Shown: positions 50,842 to 59,198 of the stretch, one piece after another | Position numbering within the stretch: the stretch's first letter is position 1 | Layout of the letters: each line of letters opens with the position of its first letter | Source of the DNA: Streptomyces spectabilis | GTDB taxonomy: Bacteria; Actinomycetota; Actinomycetes; Streptomycetales; Streptomycetaceae | Direction of reading: 5' to 3' | NCBI RefSeq assembly: GCF_008704795.1 | Contig: NZ_CP023690.1 | Location: forward strand, 4,164,501 to 4,228,500 | Length of the DNA stretch: 64,000 nucleotides | Notes under the pieces: generated by a model | What the model was told of the DNA's origin: nothing | What the model saw: only the letters and a program-made list of their open reading frames with translations | Databases searched by the model: none | Program-made: the position numbers and the translations under genes

Positions 50842-51855
50842 ATGTCGAGGGCGAGGGTGGCGCGGCGCATCGCCGCGGGTGCGGCGTACGGCGGCGGAGG
50901 CATCGGGCTGCTCGGCGCGGCCACGGTCGGGCTCGTCCTCGCCGAGGTGCAGCTGGCCAAGCGGTCCGTGGGCAACGGCGGGCACGGGGCGCCGCCGCGG
51001 GCCGACGGCCGGTACGGGGCGGCGTTCGCGGCCCGGGCGGCGTGCGGGGAGCCGCTGCGGTTCGCGATGCTCGGGGACTCCACGGCCGCGGGGCTCGGGG
51101 TGCACCGGGCCCGGCAGACGCCCGCCGCGCTGCTCGCGTCGGGGCTCGCCGCGGTGGCCGAGCGGCCGGTGGATCTGCGGGTCGTGGCCAAGGCCGGGGC
51201 GCAGTCCGACGACCTCGACCGACAGGTGACGCTGGTCCTGTCCGACGAGACGGGCCCGGTGCCCGACGTGTGCGTCGTGATGATCGGGGCCAATGACGTG
51301 ACGCACCGGATGCCGCCGACGCGGTCGGTGCGGCTGCTGGCCTCGGCGGTGCGCAGGCTGCGCACCGCGGGCGCCGAGGTGGTCGTTGGCACGTGTCCGG
51401 ACCTCGGCACGATCGAGCCCGTCTACCAGCCGCTGCGGTGGCTGGCCCGCAGGGTGTCGCGGCAGCTCGCCGCCGCGCAGACGATCGGCGTGGTCGAGCA
51501 GGGCGGCCGCACGGTGTCGCTCGGGGACCTGCTGGGCCCGGAGTTCGCCGCGAACCCCCGCGAGCTGTTCGGACCCGACAACTACCACCCCTCCGCGGAG
51601 GGGTACGCCACGGCCGCGATGGCGGTCCTGCCCACGCTCTGCGCCGCGCTCGGCCTGTGGCCGGAGGAGGAGCGCCCCGACGTGTCGCGGCGCGAGGGCT
51701 TCCTGCCGGTGGCCCGGGCGGCCGCGCGGGCCGCGGCGGAGGGCGGCACGGAGGTAACCGGAGCCATCCCCTCCGGCCCCCGAGGCCCCTTCGCCCTCCT
51801 CAAGCGCAGGCGCCGCCGCCGCATCCAGACCCCGGACCCGTCACCGATCGGGTAG
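50842..51855 (+). CDS. SGNH/GDSL-family hydrolase with N-terminal membrane segment
   Basis: 337 aa from ATG 50842 (MSRARVARRIAAG), with GAGGTG upstream; a GTG four codons earlier is possible. Hydrophobic AAYGGGGIGLLGAATVGLVLAEV at 12-35 is a signal anchor. Block I GDSTAAGLGV carries the Ser, then AGAQSDDLD, block III MIGANDVTH with the Asn, and block V DNYHPSAEGYATAA with Asp and His. Extracellular esterase/lipase type; substrate unknown. Basic tail LKRRRRRR. Confidence 0.85.
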   Translation: MSRARVARRIAAGAAYGGGGIGLLGAATVGLVLAEVQLAKRSVGNGGHGAPPRADGRYGAAFAARAACGEPLRFAMLGDSTAAGLGVHRARQTPAALLASGLAAVAERPVDLRVVAKAGAQSDDLDRQVTLVLSDETGPVPDVCVVMIGANDVTHRMPPTRSVRLLASAVRRLRTAGAEVVVGTCPDLGTIEPVYQPLRWLARRVSRQLAAAQTIGVVEQGGRTVSLGDLLGPEFAANPRELFGPDNYHPSAEGYATAAMAVLPTLCAALGLWPEEERPDVSRREGFLPVARAAARAAAEGGTEVTGAIPSGPRGPFALLKRRRRRRIQTPDPSPIG

Positions 51856-51879
51856 CGGCCACGGGCGGGGCACGAGCAG

Positions 51880-51960
51880 CGGAGCCGGAAGGCCGCGCGG
51901 GCGAAGCTGGGGAGCCATGGGCGGGTGGGTGGGAAAGGCCCCGCCGCGGCAGTGGCGACA
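51880..51960 (+). repeat. R2 repeat copy upstream of the thiolase
   Basis: CGAAGCTGGGGAG, then GGGCGGGTGGGTGGG (51919-51933), then AAAGGCCCCGCCGCGGCAG. Nearly the same as the minus-strand reading of 27610-27690. Fills most of the gap between the SGNH hydrolase and thiolase. Confidence 0.75.
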
Positions 51961-52117
51961 CCCCCGCCCGCGCCGAGCCGAAGCCGACCCGCCCCCGCCC
52001 GCGCCCTGAGCACCCGCTTAGAAATGCGGCCCGAGTCACAGCGCGCACCCCGTGACCCTCACGATACGTACGGGTAACTTCCCACTAAGCCCTGCCCGTT
52101 ACCCCTGGAGCCCCCTG

Positions 52118-53338
52118 ATGCCCGAAGCAGTGATCGTCTCCGCCGCCCGCTCCCCCATCGGCCGCGCCTTCAAGGGGTCGCTCAAGGAGCTCCGCCCCGA
52201 CGACCTGACCGCCACGATCGTCCAGGCCGCCCTCGCCAAGATCCCCGCGCTCGACCCCCGGGACATCGACGACCTGATGCTGGGCTGCGGCCTGCCCGGC
52301 GGCGAGCAGGGCCACAACCTCGGCCGGATCGTGGCCGTGCAGATGGGCATGGACCACCTGCCGGGCTGCACGATCACCCGCTACTGCTCCTCGTCGCTCC
52401 AGACGTCCCGCATGGCCCTGCACGCCATCAAGGCGGGCGAGGGCGACGTCTTCGTCTCGGCCGGTGTCGAGATGGTGTCGCGCTCGGTCAAGGGCAGCTC
52501 GGACGGCCTGCCCGACACCCACAACCCGCTCTTCGCCGACGCCGAGGCCCGCACCGCGGCCCGCGCCGAGCAGACCGGCACCAACTGGCACGACCCGCGC
52601 GAGGACGACCTCGTGCCGGACGCGTACATCGCGATGGGCCAGACCGCCGAGAACCTGGCCCGGCTCAAGGGCGTCACCCGGCAGGACATGGACGAGTTCG
52701 GCGTACGGTCCCAGAACCTCGCCGAGGAGGCCCTCAAGAACGGCTTCTGGGAGCGCGAGATCACCCCGGTGACGCTCCCCGACGGCACGGTCGTCGCCAA
52801 GGACGACGGCCCGCGCGCGGGCGTCACCATGGAGGGCGTCGCGGGCCTCAAGCCGGTCTTCCGCCCGGACGGGCTCGTCACGGCGGGCAACTGCTGCCCC
52901 CTGAACGACGGCGCCGCGGCCCTCGTGATCATGTCCGACACCAAGGCCCGCGAGCTCGACCTGACCCCGCTGGCCCGGATCGTGTCGACCGGCGTCTCCG
53001 CCCTCTCCCCCGAGATCATGGGCCTCGGCCCGGTCGAGGCCAGCAAGCAGGCCCTCAAGCGCGCCGGGCTCGGCATCGGGGACATCGACCTGGTCGAGAT
53101 CAACGAGGCCTTCGCCGCCCAGGTCATCCCCTCGTACCGCGACCTGGGCATCCCCCTCGACAAGCTGAACGTCAACGGCGGCGCGATCGCCGTCGGCCAC
53201 CCCTTCGGCATGACCGGCGCCCGCATCACCGGCACGCTGATCAACAGCCTCCAGTTCCACGACAAGCAGTTCGGCCTGGAGACGATGTGCGTGGGCGGCG
53301 GCCAAGGCATGGCCATGGTGATCGAGCGCCTCAGCTGA
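52118..53338 (+). CDS. Acetyl-CoA acetyltransferase (thiolase)
   Basis: 406 aa from ATG (MPEAVIVSAARSPIGRAFKGSL), GGAG upstream. Thiolase I/II: acyl-accepting Cys in ITRYCSSSLQTSRMA, NEAFAAQV, His in GGAIAVGHPFGMTGAR, and the second Cys in METMCVGGGQGMAMV-like LETMCVGGGQGMA. Degradative thiolase or acetoacetyl-CoA synthesis; direction not decidable. Monocistronic by layout. Confidence 0.93.
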   Translation: MPEAVIVSAARSPIGRAFKGSLKELRPDDLTATIVQAALAKIPALDPRDIDDLMLGCGLPGGEQGHNLGRIVAVQMGMDHLPGCTITRYCSSSLQTSRMALHAIKAGEGDVFVSAGVEMVSRSVKGSSDGLPDTHNPLFADAEARTAARAEQTGTNWHDPREDDLVPDAYIAMGQTAENLARLKGVTRQDMDEFGVRSQNLAEEALKNGFWEREITPVTLPDGTVVAKDDGPRAGVTMEGVAGLKPVFRPDGLVTAGNCCPLNDGAAALVIMSDTKARELDLTPLARIVSTGVSALSPEIMGLGPVEASKQALKRAGLGIGDIDLVEINEAFAAQVIPSYRDLGIPLDKLNVNGGAIAVGHPFGMTGARITGTLINSLQFHDKQFGLETMCVGGGQGMAMVIERLS

Positions 53339-53422
53339 CGCGCGCGGCCCGCGCCCCGGGCCGCCCGTCTCACCAGGCGGGAAACGGCGGCACCTCCGCC
53401 CTCTCCACACATTCGTGACCCA

Positions 53423-53459
53423 ATCTCCCCCAGGATGTGACCAATCTCCTGGGGGAGAT
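53423..53459. terminator. Perfect 13-bp inverted repeat after the thiolase
   Basis: ATCTCCCCCAGGA (53423-53435) and TCCTGGGGGAGAT (53447-53459) around an 11-base loop. GTGACC(C)AATCTCC also occurs twice as a direct repeat (53415 and 53437). Terminator or operator. Confidence 0.6.
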
Positions 53460-53607
53460 ACATATGCCCAGGTCAGCGCTCATCGACCGATAAACACCGG
53501 GCCAAAAGTCCTGTCCAATTCGTGACGTAATGCACTGACAGCGAGATGGTGCAGGCTTCAAGCTGATGTAGTAAGTCGGGGGTCGACTTGAAACCGGGAG
53601 TACGTCA

Positions 53608-54420
53608 GTGAGCGCCATGAGTCTTGCCTTGCTGCTCTCCGCGGCCGCCGCCACGGCCGTGGGTGCCGCGTCCCTGCACACCGTGCGGGGCCTGCGGCAG
53701 CAGATCACCGACCTGCGCACCGAGCTCGCCGAGAGCCACGCGACGACCGGCGGCCGCGCCACCGTGCCGGCCGCCCGTACGACGGTGGACACCGACGAGA
53801 TACGCGCCGCGGTGGCCGACGCCCTCGCCGAGGAGCGGGAGCGGGAGCTGGCCGAGGCGCGCGCGTTCTGGGCCGCGCAGGAGGCCCGCGACATCGCGGA
53901 CGCCCCCTCGCTGCTCGGCGGCCTTCCGGAGAGCATCGCGGACGAGCTGTTCCTGCCGCGCCAGGCCGATCTGGCGGGTCTGGAATCGGACAGTCTCGAA
54001 CCGGTCGTCGAGCCCTTCGCGGACCCCGACGAGTTCGCGGGCGACTCCGCCGAGCTGGCCGCGGCCCGCCGCCGCCACCCCTCGCACCCCGACTTCGTGC
54101 CGGTGCAGTCCCCCGCGTACACCGACCACGAGCGCACGGTGGCCTGCCTGGAGGAGCTCGCCGACGCCCGCACCGCCCTCGCCGACGTCCGCCCGGGACC
54201 GCTCGGCACCCTCGACGTGTACGTCTTCGCGGACGGTACGACGCTGTGCATGACCCCCGGCCACCGCGAGACCGCGGAGCTGCTCGCCGCGGCCCTGCGC
54301 GACGGCAAGGCCCCGGTGCTGCTCGGCGGCTCCGGCGTCTCGGGCGCGTACGCACTGACGTTCGCGTGCGGCACGGAGAACGTCTACATCCTGGCGGACC
54401 GCGTCATCGCCTCGGTCTGA
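53608..54420 (+). CDS. Conserved hypothetical protein with N-terminal membrane helix and coiled coil
   Basis: 270 aa from GTG, GGAG upstream. Membrane segment at 4-22 (MSLALLLSAAAATAVGAA), then helical, heptad-like TVRGLRQQITDLRTELAES and later VADALAEERERELAEARAFWAAQEA. The C-terminal 90 residues form a compact mixed region (LGTLDVYVFADGTTLCMTPGHRETAELLAAAL, VLLGGSGVSGAYALTFACGTENVYILADRVI). No known catalytic motif seen. Streptomyces-type conserved protein. Confidence 0.75.
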   Translation: MSAMSLALLLSAAAATAVGAASLHTVRGLRQQITDLRTELAESHATTGGRATVPAARTTVDTDEIRAAVADALAEERERELAEARAFWAAQEARDIADAPSLLGGLPESIADELFLPRQADLAGLESDSLEPVVEPFADPDEFAGDSAELAAARRRHPSHPDFVPVQSPAYTDHERTVACLEELADARTALADVRPGPLGTLDVYVFADGTTLCMTPGHRETAELLAAALRDGKAPVLLGGSGVSGAYALTFACGTENVYILADRVIASV

Positions 54421-54457
54421 GCGGCGGGGCCGAGACCCGCCGACCCCCGGCTTCCGG

Positions 54458-54769
54458 TCACACCCCGGCCCGCGCCAGCGCCTCCTCCACCAGGCGCACC
54501 GCCTCCGTCAGCTCCTCCTCGTCCCGCAGGACGACCGCCAAGTCGCGTCCCGCCACGGTGATCTGGTCGGCGGCCGCGAACATCCCGGCGTCCGGCATCA
54601 CCCGGGGCTCGGCCCCCGGCTCCTCGCTGAGCTGGGAGCGCACCGCCAACTCTCGGGCGAGTGCCAGGGCTTCCGCGGCCGCGCCGCGCTGCAGCCGGGA
54701 CTGGGGCGCGGCCCGCAGCCGGTCGGCGAACCGGTCCACGGCGGCGATCAAAGGCGTCGTATCGAGCAC
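54458..54769 (-). CDS. Small conserved hypothetical protein
   Basis: 103 aa, mostly helical: MLDTTPLIAAVDRFADRLR, GAAAEALALARELAVRSQL, DLAVVLRDEEELTEAVRLVEEAL. No motif recognised. Convergent with the gene before and divergent from the DUF4287 gene. Confidence 0.65.
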   Translation of the reverse strand: MLDTTPLIAAVDRFADRLRAAPQSRLQRGAAAEALALARELAVRSQLSEEPGAEPRVMPDAGMFAAADQITVAGRDLAVVLRDEEELTEAVRLVEEALARAGV

Positions 54770-54870
54770 ACCGCGACCCTATGCGCCGAGCCGGGACTGT
54801 TGCCAATGTCCGAACGCTCAGGCACGGTGGCGTGAAGGACGGACCACATCGAACGCGTCCGGAGGCGCCG

Positions 54871-55101
54871 ATGTCCCAAGTCTTCTCCGAGGAGACCCAC
54901 CGGAATCTGCTCGCTCGCATCCCCCACTGCACCGGTCGTGAAGTCTCCGACTGGCTGCGCACCGTCGACGAGGGCCCTTCCCTCTTCCGATTCGAGGAGA
55001 AGGTCAGCTGGCTCCGCGGCGAGCACAATCTGGCCTACGGCCACGCCAAGGCGATCATCCACGAATACGACCTCAGGCGCGCCGCGCGCAAACTGGGCTG
55101 A
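54871..55101 (+). CDS. DUF4287 domain-containing small protein
   Basis: 76 aa from ATG with GGAGG five bases upstream. RNLLARIPHCTGREVSDWLRTV, FRFEEKVSWLRGEHNLAYGHAKAIIHEYDLRRA matches the DUF4287 family (hydrophobic W-L-R helix pairs). Cytosolic, unknown function. Confidence 0.82.
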   Translation: MSQVFSEETHRNLLARIPHCTGREVSDWLRTVDEGPSLFRFEEKVSWLRGEHNLAYGHAKAIIHEYDLRRAARKLG

Positions 55102-55169
55102 CCGGCACCCGTAGTTCCCCCGAGAGTTCCCCCGAGTTCCCCCGACTCCGATCCCCGCCACGACACGAC

Positions 55170-55203
55170 GAAGGGCCCGCGGAAAGCGATCCGCGGGCCC
55201 TTC
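55170..55203. terminator. Bidirectional terminator
   Basis: GAAGGGCCCGCGGA / TCCGCGGGCCCTTC, perfect 14-bp stem and 6-base loop, between the convergent DUF4287 and Bax1-like genes. Confidence 0.85.
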
Positions 55204-55254
55204 GGCCGCTGTGGCGCCGGCCGGCCGGTGGGGTCACCGGCCGGTCGGCGGCGC

Positions 55255-56169
55255 TCAGTCGTTCCCTTGCAGGATCGCGATCAGGCGCAGGAACTCCAGG
55301 TAGATCCAGACCAGCGTCATCGTGAGGCCGAAGGCGGCGAGCCAGGCCTCCTCGCGCGGGGCGCCGTACGCGATGCCGTCCTCGACCTGCTTGAAGTCCA
55401 GGGCCAGGAAGCACGCGCCGAGCAGCACGCCGATGATGCCGAACATGATGCCGAGGCCGCCGCTGCGGAAGCCGAGGCCGTCACCGCCGCCGAAGACGGA
55501 GAACAGCAGGTTCACCGCCATCAGGAGCACGAAGCCGAGGGCCGCGGCCATCACGAAGCCGTAGAAGCGGCGGTTGACGCGGATCCAGCCCGCCTTGTAC
55601 GCCACCAGGACGGCGAGGAAGACGGCCATCGTGCCGAGCACGGCCTGCATGGCCGCGCCGCTCGCGATGCGGTTGTCGACGACGCTGGAGACGACGCCGA
55701 GGAAGACGCCTTCCAGGGCGGCGTACGCCAGGATCAGCGGCGGGGACGCCTTGCGCTTGAAGGCCTGGACGAAGCCCAGGACCATCGCCACGAGGCCGGC
55801 GCCGATCGCGATGCCGTACGACTTGCTGATGTTCGCGTCGTCGACGGGGAGCAGCGCCCAGGCGAGCGCCGCCGTCACGACGAGGACACCGAGCGTGGTG
55901 GCCGTGCGCATGACGACGTCGTCCATCGTCATGCGGCCGGTGGTCACCGGGGCCTGGGGCGGGGCGCCCTGGAGGTCCTGCTGGCCGTACGGGTTCGCGG
56001 CGTACGGGTTGGTGGGGGCCTGCTGGCCCGCGTACGGGTTGCCCGGGGCGTATGCGTTGCCCTGGGTCGCGACTGCGGGGCCCCCGGCCTGCGGCTGCGC
56101 GTTGAAGCCCGCATAGCCGTTGTCGCGGCTGAACCCCCGTCGCGAGAAGACCGGGTTGCTGCTCCTCAT
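55255..56169 (-). CDS. Bax inhibitor-1/YccA family membrane protein
   Basis: 304 aa from ATG (MRSSNPVFSRRGF), AGGAG upstream. The N-terminal 80 residues are cytosolic with repeated Asn-Pro-Tyr motifs (GNPYAGQQAPTNPYAANPYGQQ). Seven helices follow: TLGVLVVTAALAWALLPV through LTMTLVWIYLEFLRLI, the YccA topology. Possibly an ion (Ca2+) leak channel by family; bacterial role unclear. Confidence 0.88.
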   Translation of the reverse strand: MRSSNPVFSRRGFSRDNGYAGFNAQPQAGGPAVATQGNAYAPGNPYAGQQAPTNPYAANPYGQQDLQGAPPQAPVTTGRMTMDDVVMRTATTLGVLVVTAALAWALLPVDDANISKSYGIAIGAGLVAMVLGFVQAFKRKASPPLILAYAALEGVFLGVVSSVVDNRIASGAAMQAVLGTMAVFLAVLVAYKAGWIRVNRRFYGFVMAAALGFVLLMAVNLLFSVFGGGDGLGFRSGGLGIMFGIIGVLLGACFLALDFKQVEDGIAYGAPREEAWLAAFGLTMTLVWIYLEFLRLIAILQGND

Positions 56170-56250
56170 CTCACTCCTCCATGGCCACCGTGCGTGGCTT
56201 TGGTTCAAGGGTAATGCGTAGGCAAAAGGATGTGCCTAGTGCTTGGGGAG

Positions 56251-56278
56251 GATCTTTCCCGCCAGGTGGCGGGGGATC
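56251..56278 (-). terminator. Hairpin after pobA
   Basis: GATC-ttt-CCCGCC / GGCGGG-g-GATC, about 95 bp beyond the pobA stop. Confidence 0.45.
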
Positions 56279-56373
56279 CCTGTCTCGCCCTTACTCCTCG
56301 CCCGGAGAACGCCCGGGACCGGGCGCGCTGTTCCCGGCCCGCCCGCGGTCCTCCCATCGGGTGGTGTCGCAGG

Positions 56374-57558
56374 TCACAGTACGCCGTCCAGGGGACGCCC
56401 CGTATAGGCCTCGGCGAGGTCCGCGCGGGCCGGGCGCGAGGTGGCGACGCGGTCGAGCTGGGCCAGCTGGAGGCGGTCGTCGAAGGGGGTGGCGTCCGGG
56501 TGCCGGTGCAACAGGGCCGTCAGCGCGTTCGAGAACCGCTCGGCCTGCCAGACGCGGCGCAGACAGGTCGCGGAGTACGCGTCGAGGAGCGCGGTGTCGC
56601 CGGTGCGCGCGTGCGCGACGAGGGCGCGGGCGAGGGTGGCGACGTCGCCGACGGCGAGGTTGAGGCCCTTGGCTCCGGTGGGCGGCACGATGTGCGCGGC
56701 GTCCCCGGCGAGGAAGAGCCGCCCGTACCGCATCGGCTCGTGCACGTAGGAGCGCAGGGGCGTGACCGACTTCGCGGTGAGCGGCCCGCGGGTGAGCCGC
56801 CCGCCGCCCTCGGTCGCGCAGCGGCGCTCCAGCTCGTCCCAGATCTGCGTGTCGCCCCAGGCGGCGGGGTCGGTGTCCGCGGGCACCTGGAGGTAGAGCC
56901 GGGAGACCGTGGGCGAGCGGTGGCTGAGGAGCGCGAAGCCGCGGTCGTGGCGGGCGTAGACCAGCTCGTCGTGCGAGGGCGGCGCGTCGGCGAGGACGCC
57001 GAGCCAGCCGTAGGGGTACGCGCGCTCGTACGTCCGCGAGAGCGCGGCAGGCACGGCGGCGCGGGCCACGCCCCAGAAGCCGTCGCACCCGGCGACGTAC
57101 GCGCACTCCAGGGTCCGCTCGCGGCCCTCGTGGCGGTAGCGGACGCGCGGCCTGCCGGTGTCCGCGCCCTCCACGGCGAGCGCCTCGGCGCCGAAGAGCA
57201 GCGGGCCGCCGTCCCGGAGCCGGAGGGCGATGAGGTCCTTGCACACCTCGGTCTGGGCGTACACCATCACGGAGCGGCCGCCGGTCAGGGACGGGAAGTC
57301 GACGCGGTGCCTGCGGCGGTCGAAGCGCAGCTCGATGCCGTCGTGCCGGTGGCCCTCGCGGTCCATGCGCTCGCCCGCGCCCGCCGCGCGCAGGATGTCG
57401 GCGGTGCCGTGCTCCAGGATTCCGGCCCGCTGACGGCCCTCCACATAGGACCGGTCGCGGGCCTCGATGACGACGGTCTCGATGCCCGCGGCGTGCAGGA
57501 GCCTCGCCAGCACCAGGCCCGCGGGGCCCGCTCCGATGATCCCCACCTGCGTCCGCAT
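56374..57558 (-). CDS. pobA: 4-hydroxybenzoate 3-monooxygenase
   Basis: 394 aa, FAD-dependent class A hydroxylase. GIIGAGPAGLVLARLLHAAG (FAD GxGxxG), RQRAGILEHGT, VMVYAQTEV, YVAGCDGFWGVAR (GDG-like), YPYGWLGVLADAPPSHDELVYA, GRLFLAGDAAHIVPPTGAKGLNLA (second FAD motif). The pattern is specific for p-hydroxybenzoate hydroxylase, yielding protocatechuate. No pca ring-cleavage genes are in the window. Lies just downstream of bldA on the same strand. Confidence 0.9.
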   Translation of the reverse strand: MRTQVGIIGAGPAGLVLARLLHAAGIETVVIEARDRSYVEGRQRAGILEHGTADILRAAGAGERMDREGHRHDGIELRFDRRRHRVDFPSLTGGRSVMVYAQTEVCKDLIALRLRDGGPLLFGAEALAVEGADTGRPRVRYRHEGRERTLECAYVAGCDGFWGVARAAVPAALSRTYERAYPYGWLGVLADAPPSHDELVYARHDRGFALLSHRSPTVSRLYLQVPADTDPAAWGDTQIWDELERRCATEGGGRLTRGPLTAKSVTPLRSYVHEPMRYGRLFLAGDAAHIVPPTGAKGLNLAVGDVATLARALVAHARTGDTALLDAYSATCLRRVWQAERFSNALTALLHRHPDATPFDDRLQLAQLDRVATSRPARADLAEAYTGRPLDGVL

Positions 57559-57710
57559 CCGGGGAGTCTCCGGCCCTCCGCTTCCGGTGTCAACGGTCCC
57601 TCACGGAGACCCGTTCGTGGTACTCAAGAGTGCGGATCCCGCCGGGAACTGACGCCCCGTCACGCGAGTCGCAGGGGCTGGGTGGAGCGTCCCGCTGAGG
57701 GTGGCGGAGG

Positions 57711-57793
57711 TGCCCGGAACCGGACTTGAACCGGTACGCCCATGAAGGGCAGCGAGGTTTAAGCTCGCCGTGTCTGCATTCCACCACCCGGGC
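57711..57793 (-). tRNA. bldA: tRNA-Leu (UAA anticodon), bldA
   Basis: Minus-strand sequence folds as a class II tRNA: acceptor GCCCGGG/TCCGGGC with A73, D-arm, anticodon stem GCGAG/CTCGC with loop CTTAAAC giving anticodon TAA (plus 57759-57761), a long variable arm (TGCCCTTCATGGGCGTA region), and T-arm ACCGG-TTCAAGT-CCGGT. CCA is not encoded (CCT follows). In Streptomyces the only tRNA for UUA codons is bldA, which times development and antibiotic production. Confidence 0.96.
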
Positions 57794-58266
57794 AGGCCGT
57801 AGGCTCCGCATCAAGGCTTCGACCCTATCGGGAGGCATCCCCCGAATAGCGGAACAGCAGCCCGACGTTGTCTTATTTTATTGACGTCTGAGGGTGCATC
57901 AGCACCTGGTACGCGCCGGTGGTACTTGCCGTGGGCCACACCGGCCAAGGCCCTCGAACGCGAGGGAATTGACGGAATTTAGCCGTCTCCGCGCCGTGTG
58001 CGGCAAGCGTGCTCCGCCCGCCCCTTCCGGGGCCGCGCACCGTTGTGCGCCGCCCCCGCGCACACCGGCGTCCCGGCCGTGCCTCGCGCGCCTCCCCCGG
58101 CCCGCCCCTCAGGGACGCCCGTCATCCCCAGGTATGACATGGCCGCCGCGAGTCCGACCGCAGTCGCCCCCCGGAACCGGAACAGCGGCTGACTACGGGG
58201 CCCTCCTCGGACAGGACGATGGATGAAGTCCCCCCGACCCCGTCGTACCGACAGGAGCACCCTCCC
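57794..58266. other. 473-bp region with bldA promoter and ABC operon leader
   Basis: No convincing gene. TAGGGT on the minus strand (57827-57822) is a plausible bldA -10, about 30 bases before the tRNA. An AT-rich patch TCTTATTTTATTGACG (57871-57886) is flanked by GACGT motifs at 57864 and 57883. GGTGC-atca-GCACC at 57893-57906 is a small hairpin. No clear promoter for the ABC genes was recognised. Confidence 0.45.
57822..57827 (-). promoter_or_regulatory. Candidate -10 box of bldA
   Basis: TAGGGT matches the Streptomyces TAGRRT consensus; no good -35 was found at 17-18 bases. Confidence 0.4.
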
Positions 58267-59040
58267 GTGACCACCACCACTGCCTTCGCCGCCCACGCCA
58301 CCGCCGTGGCCGCGCGCGCCACGGATCTGTCCAAGGTGTACGGCCAGGGCGAGACCCAGGTGGTCGCGCTCGACCGGGTCTCCGTCGACTTCGGCCAGGG
58401 CCGGTTCACCGCGATCATGGGCCCCTCGGGCTCCGGCAAGTCCACGCTGATGCACTGCGTGGCCGGTCTGGACAGCTTCAGCTCCGGCTCGGTGCGCATC
58501 GGCGAGACCGAGCTGTCGACGCTGAAGGACAAGCAGCTCACCAAGCTCCGCCGGGACAAGATCGGCTTCATCTTCCAGGCGTTCAACCTGCTGCCGACCC
58601 TGACCGCCCTGGAGAACATCACGCTCCCCATGGACATCGCGGGCCGCAAGGTCGACAAGCAGTGGCTGGAGCAGGTGATCTCCATGGTGGGTCTGGCCGG
58701 GCGCCTCTCCCACCGGCCCACCGAGCTCTCCGGCGGTCAGCAGCAGCGCGTCGCCGTGGCCCGCGCCCTGGCCTCCAAGCCGGAGATCATCTTCGGTGAC
58801 GAGCCGACCGGAAACCTCGACTCCCGCTCCGGCGCGGAGGTCCTCGGCTTCCTGCGCAACTCCGTGCGCGAGCTGGGCCAGACCGTCGTCATGGTCACCC
58901 ACGACCCGGTGGCCGCGTCGTACGCGGACCGCGTGATCTTCCTCGCGGACGGCCGGGTGGTCGACGAGATGCACCAGCCCAGCGCGGAGCGCGTGCTCGA
59001 CCGCATGAAGGACTTCGACGCCAAGGGCCGGACCAGCTAG
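58267..59040 (+). CDS. ABC transporter ATP-binding protein (MacB/LolD type)
   Basis: 257 aa from GTG (VTTTTAFAAHAT), AGGAGC upstream. Walker A GPSGSGKST, Q-loop FIFQAFNLLPTLTALENI, signature ELSGGQQQRVAVARAL, Walker B EIIFGDEPTGNLD, H-loop VTHDPV. Pairs with the FtsX-like permease 158 bp downstream. Likely a mechanotransmission ABC system acting on envelope lipids, proteins or peptides. Confidence 0.93.
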   Translation: MTTTTAFAAHATAVAARATDLSKVYGQGETQVVALDRVSVDFGQGRFTAIMGPSGSGKSTLMHCVAGLDSFSSGSVRIGETELSTLKDKQLTKLRRDKIGFIFQAFNLLPTLTALENITLPMDIAGRKVDKQWLEQVISMVGLAGRLSHRPTELSGGQQQRVAVARALASKPEIIFGDEPTGNLDSRSGAEVLGFLRNSVRELGQTVVMVTHDPVAASYADRVIFLADGRVVDEMHQPSAERVLDRMKDFDAKGRTS

Positions 59041-59114
59041 CTAATGGCCGCTTGGCCTTCACCGGTCGCCATCCGCCATCGCGGCTGAGCGATTCTTGAC
59101 ACTGCGGGCCGTCT

Positions 59115-59154
59115 GTGGCTGGTCGCGCAGTTCCCCGCGCCCCTTCGGGGCGCT
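59115..59154 (+). repeat. R3 repeat, copy 2, between ATPase and permease
   Basis: GTGGCTGGTCGCGCAGTTCC then the CCGCGCCCCTTCGGGGCGC hairpin, same as 31451-31489. It lies inside the ATPase-permease operon. Confidence 0.85.
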
Positions 59155-59198
59155 CCCGCACCGCGACCTACGTCACCCCCTCACCAGGACCTCACACC

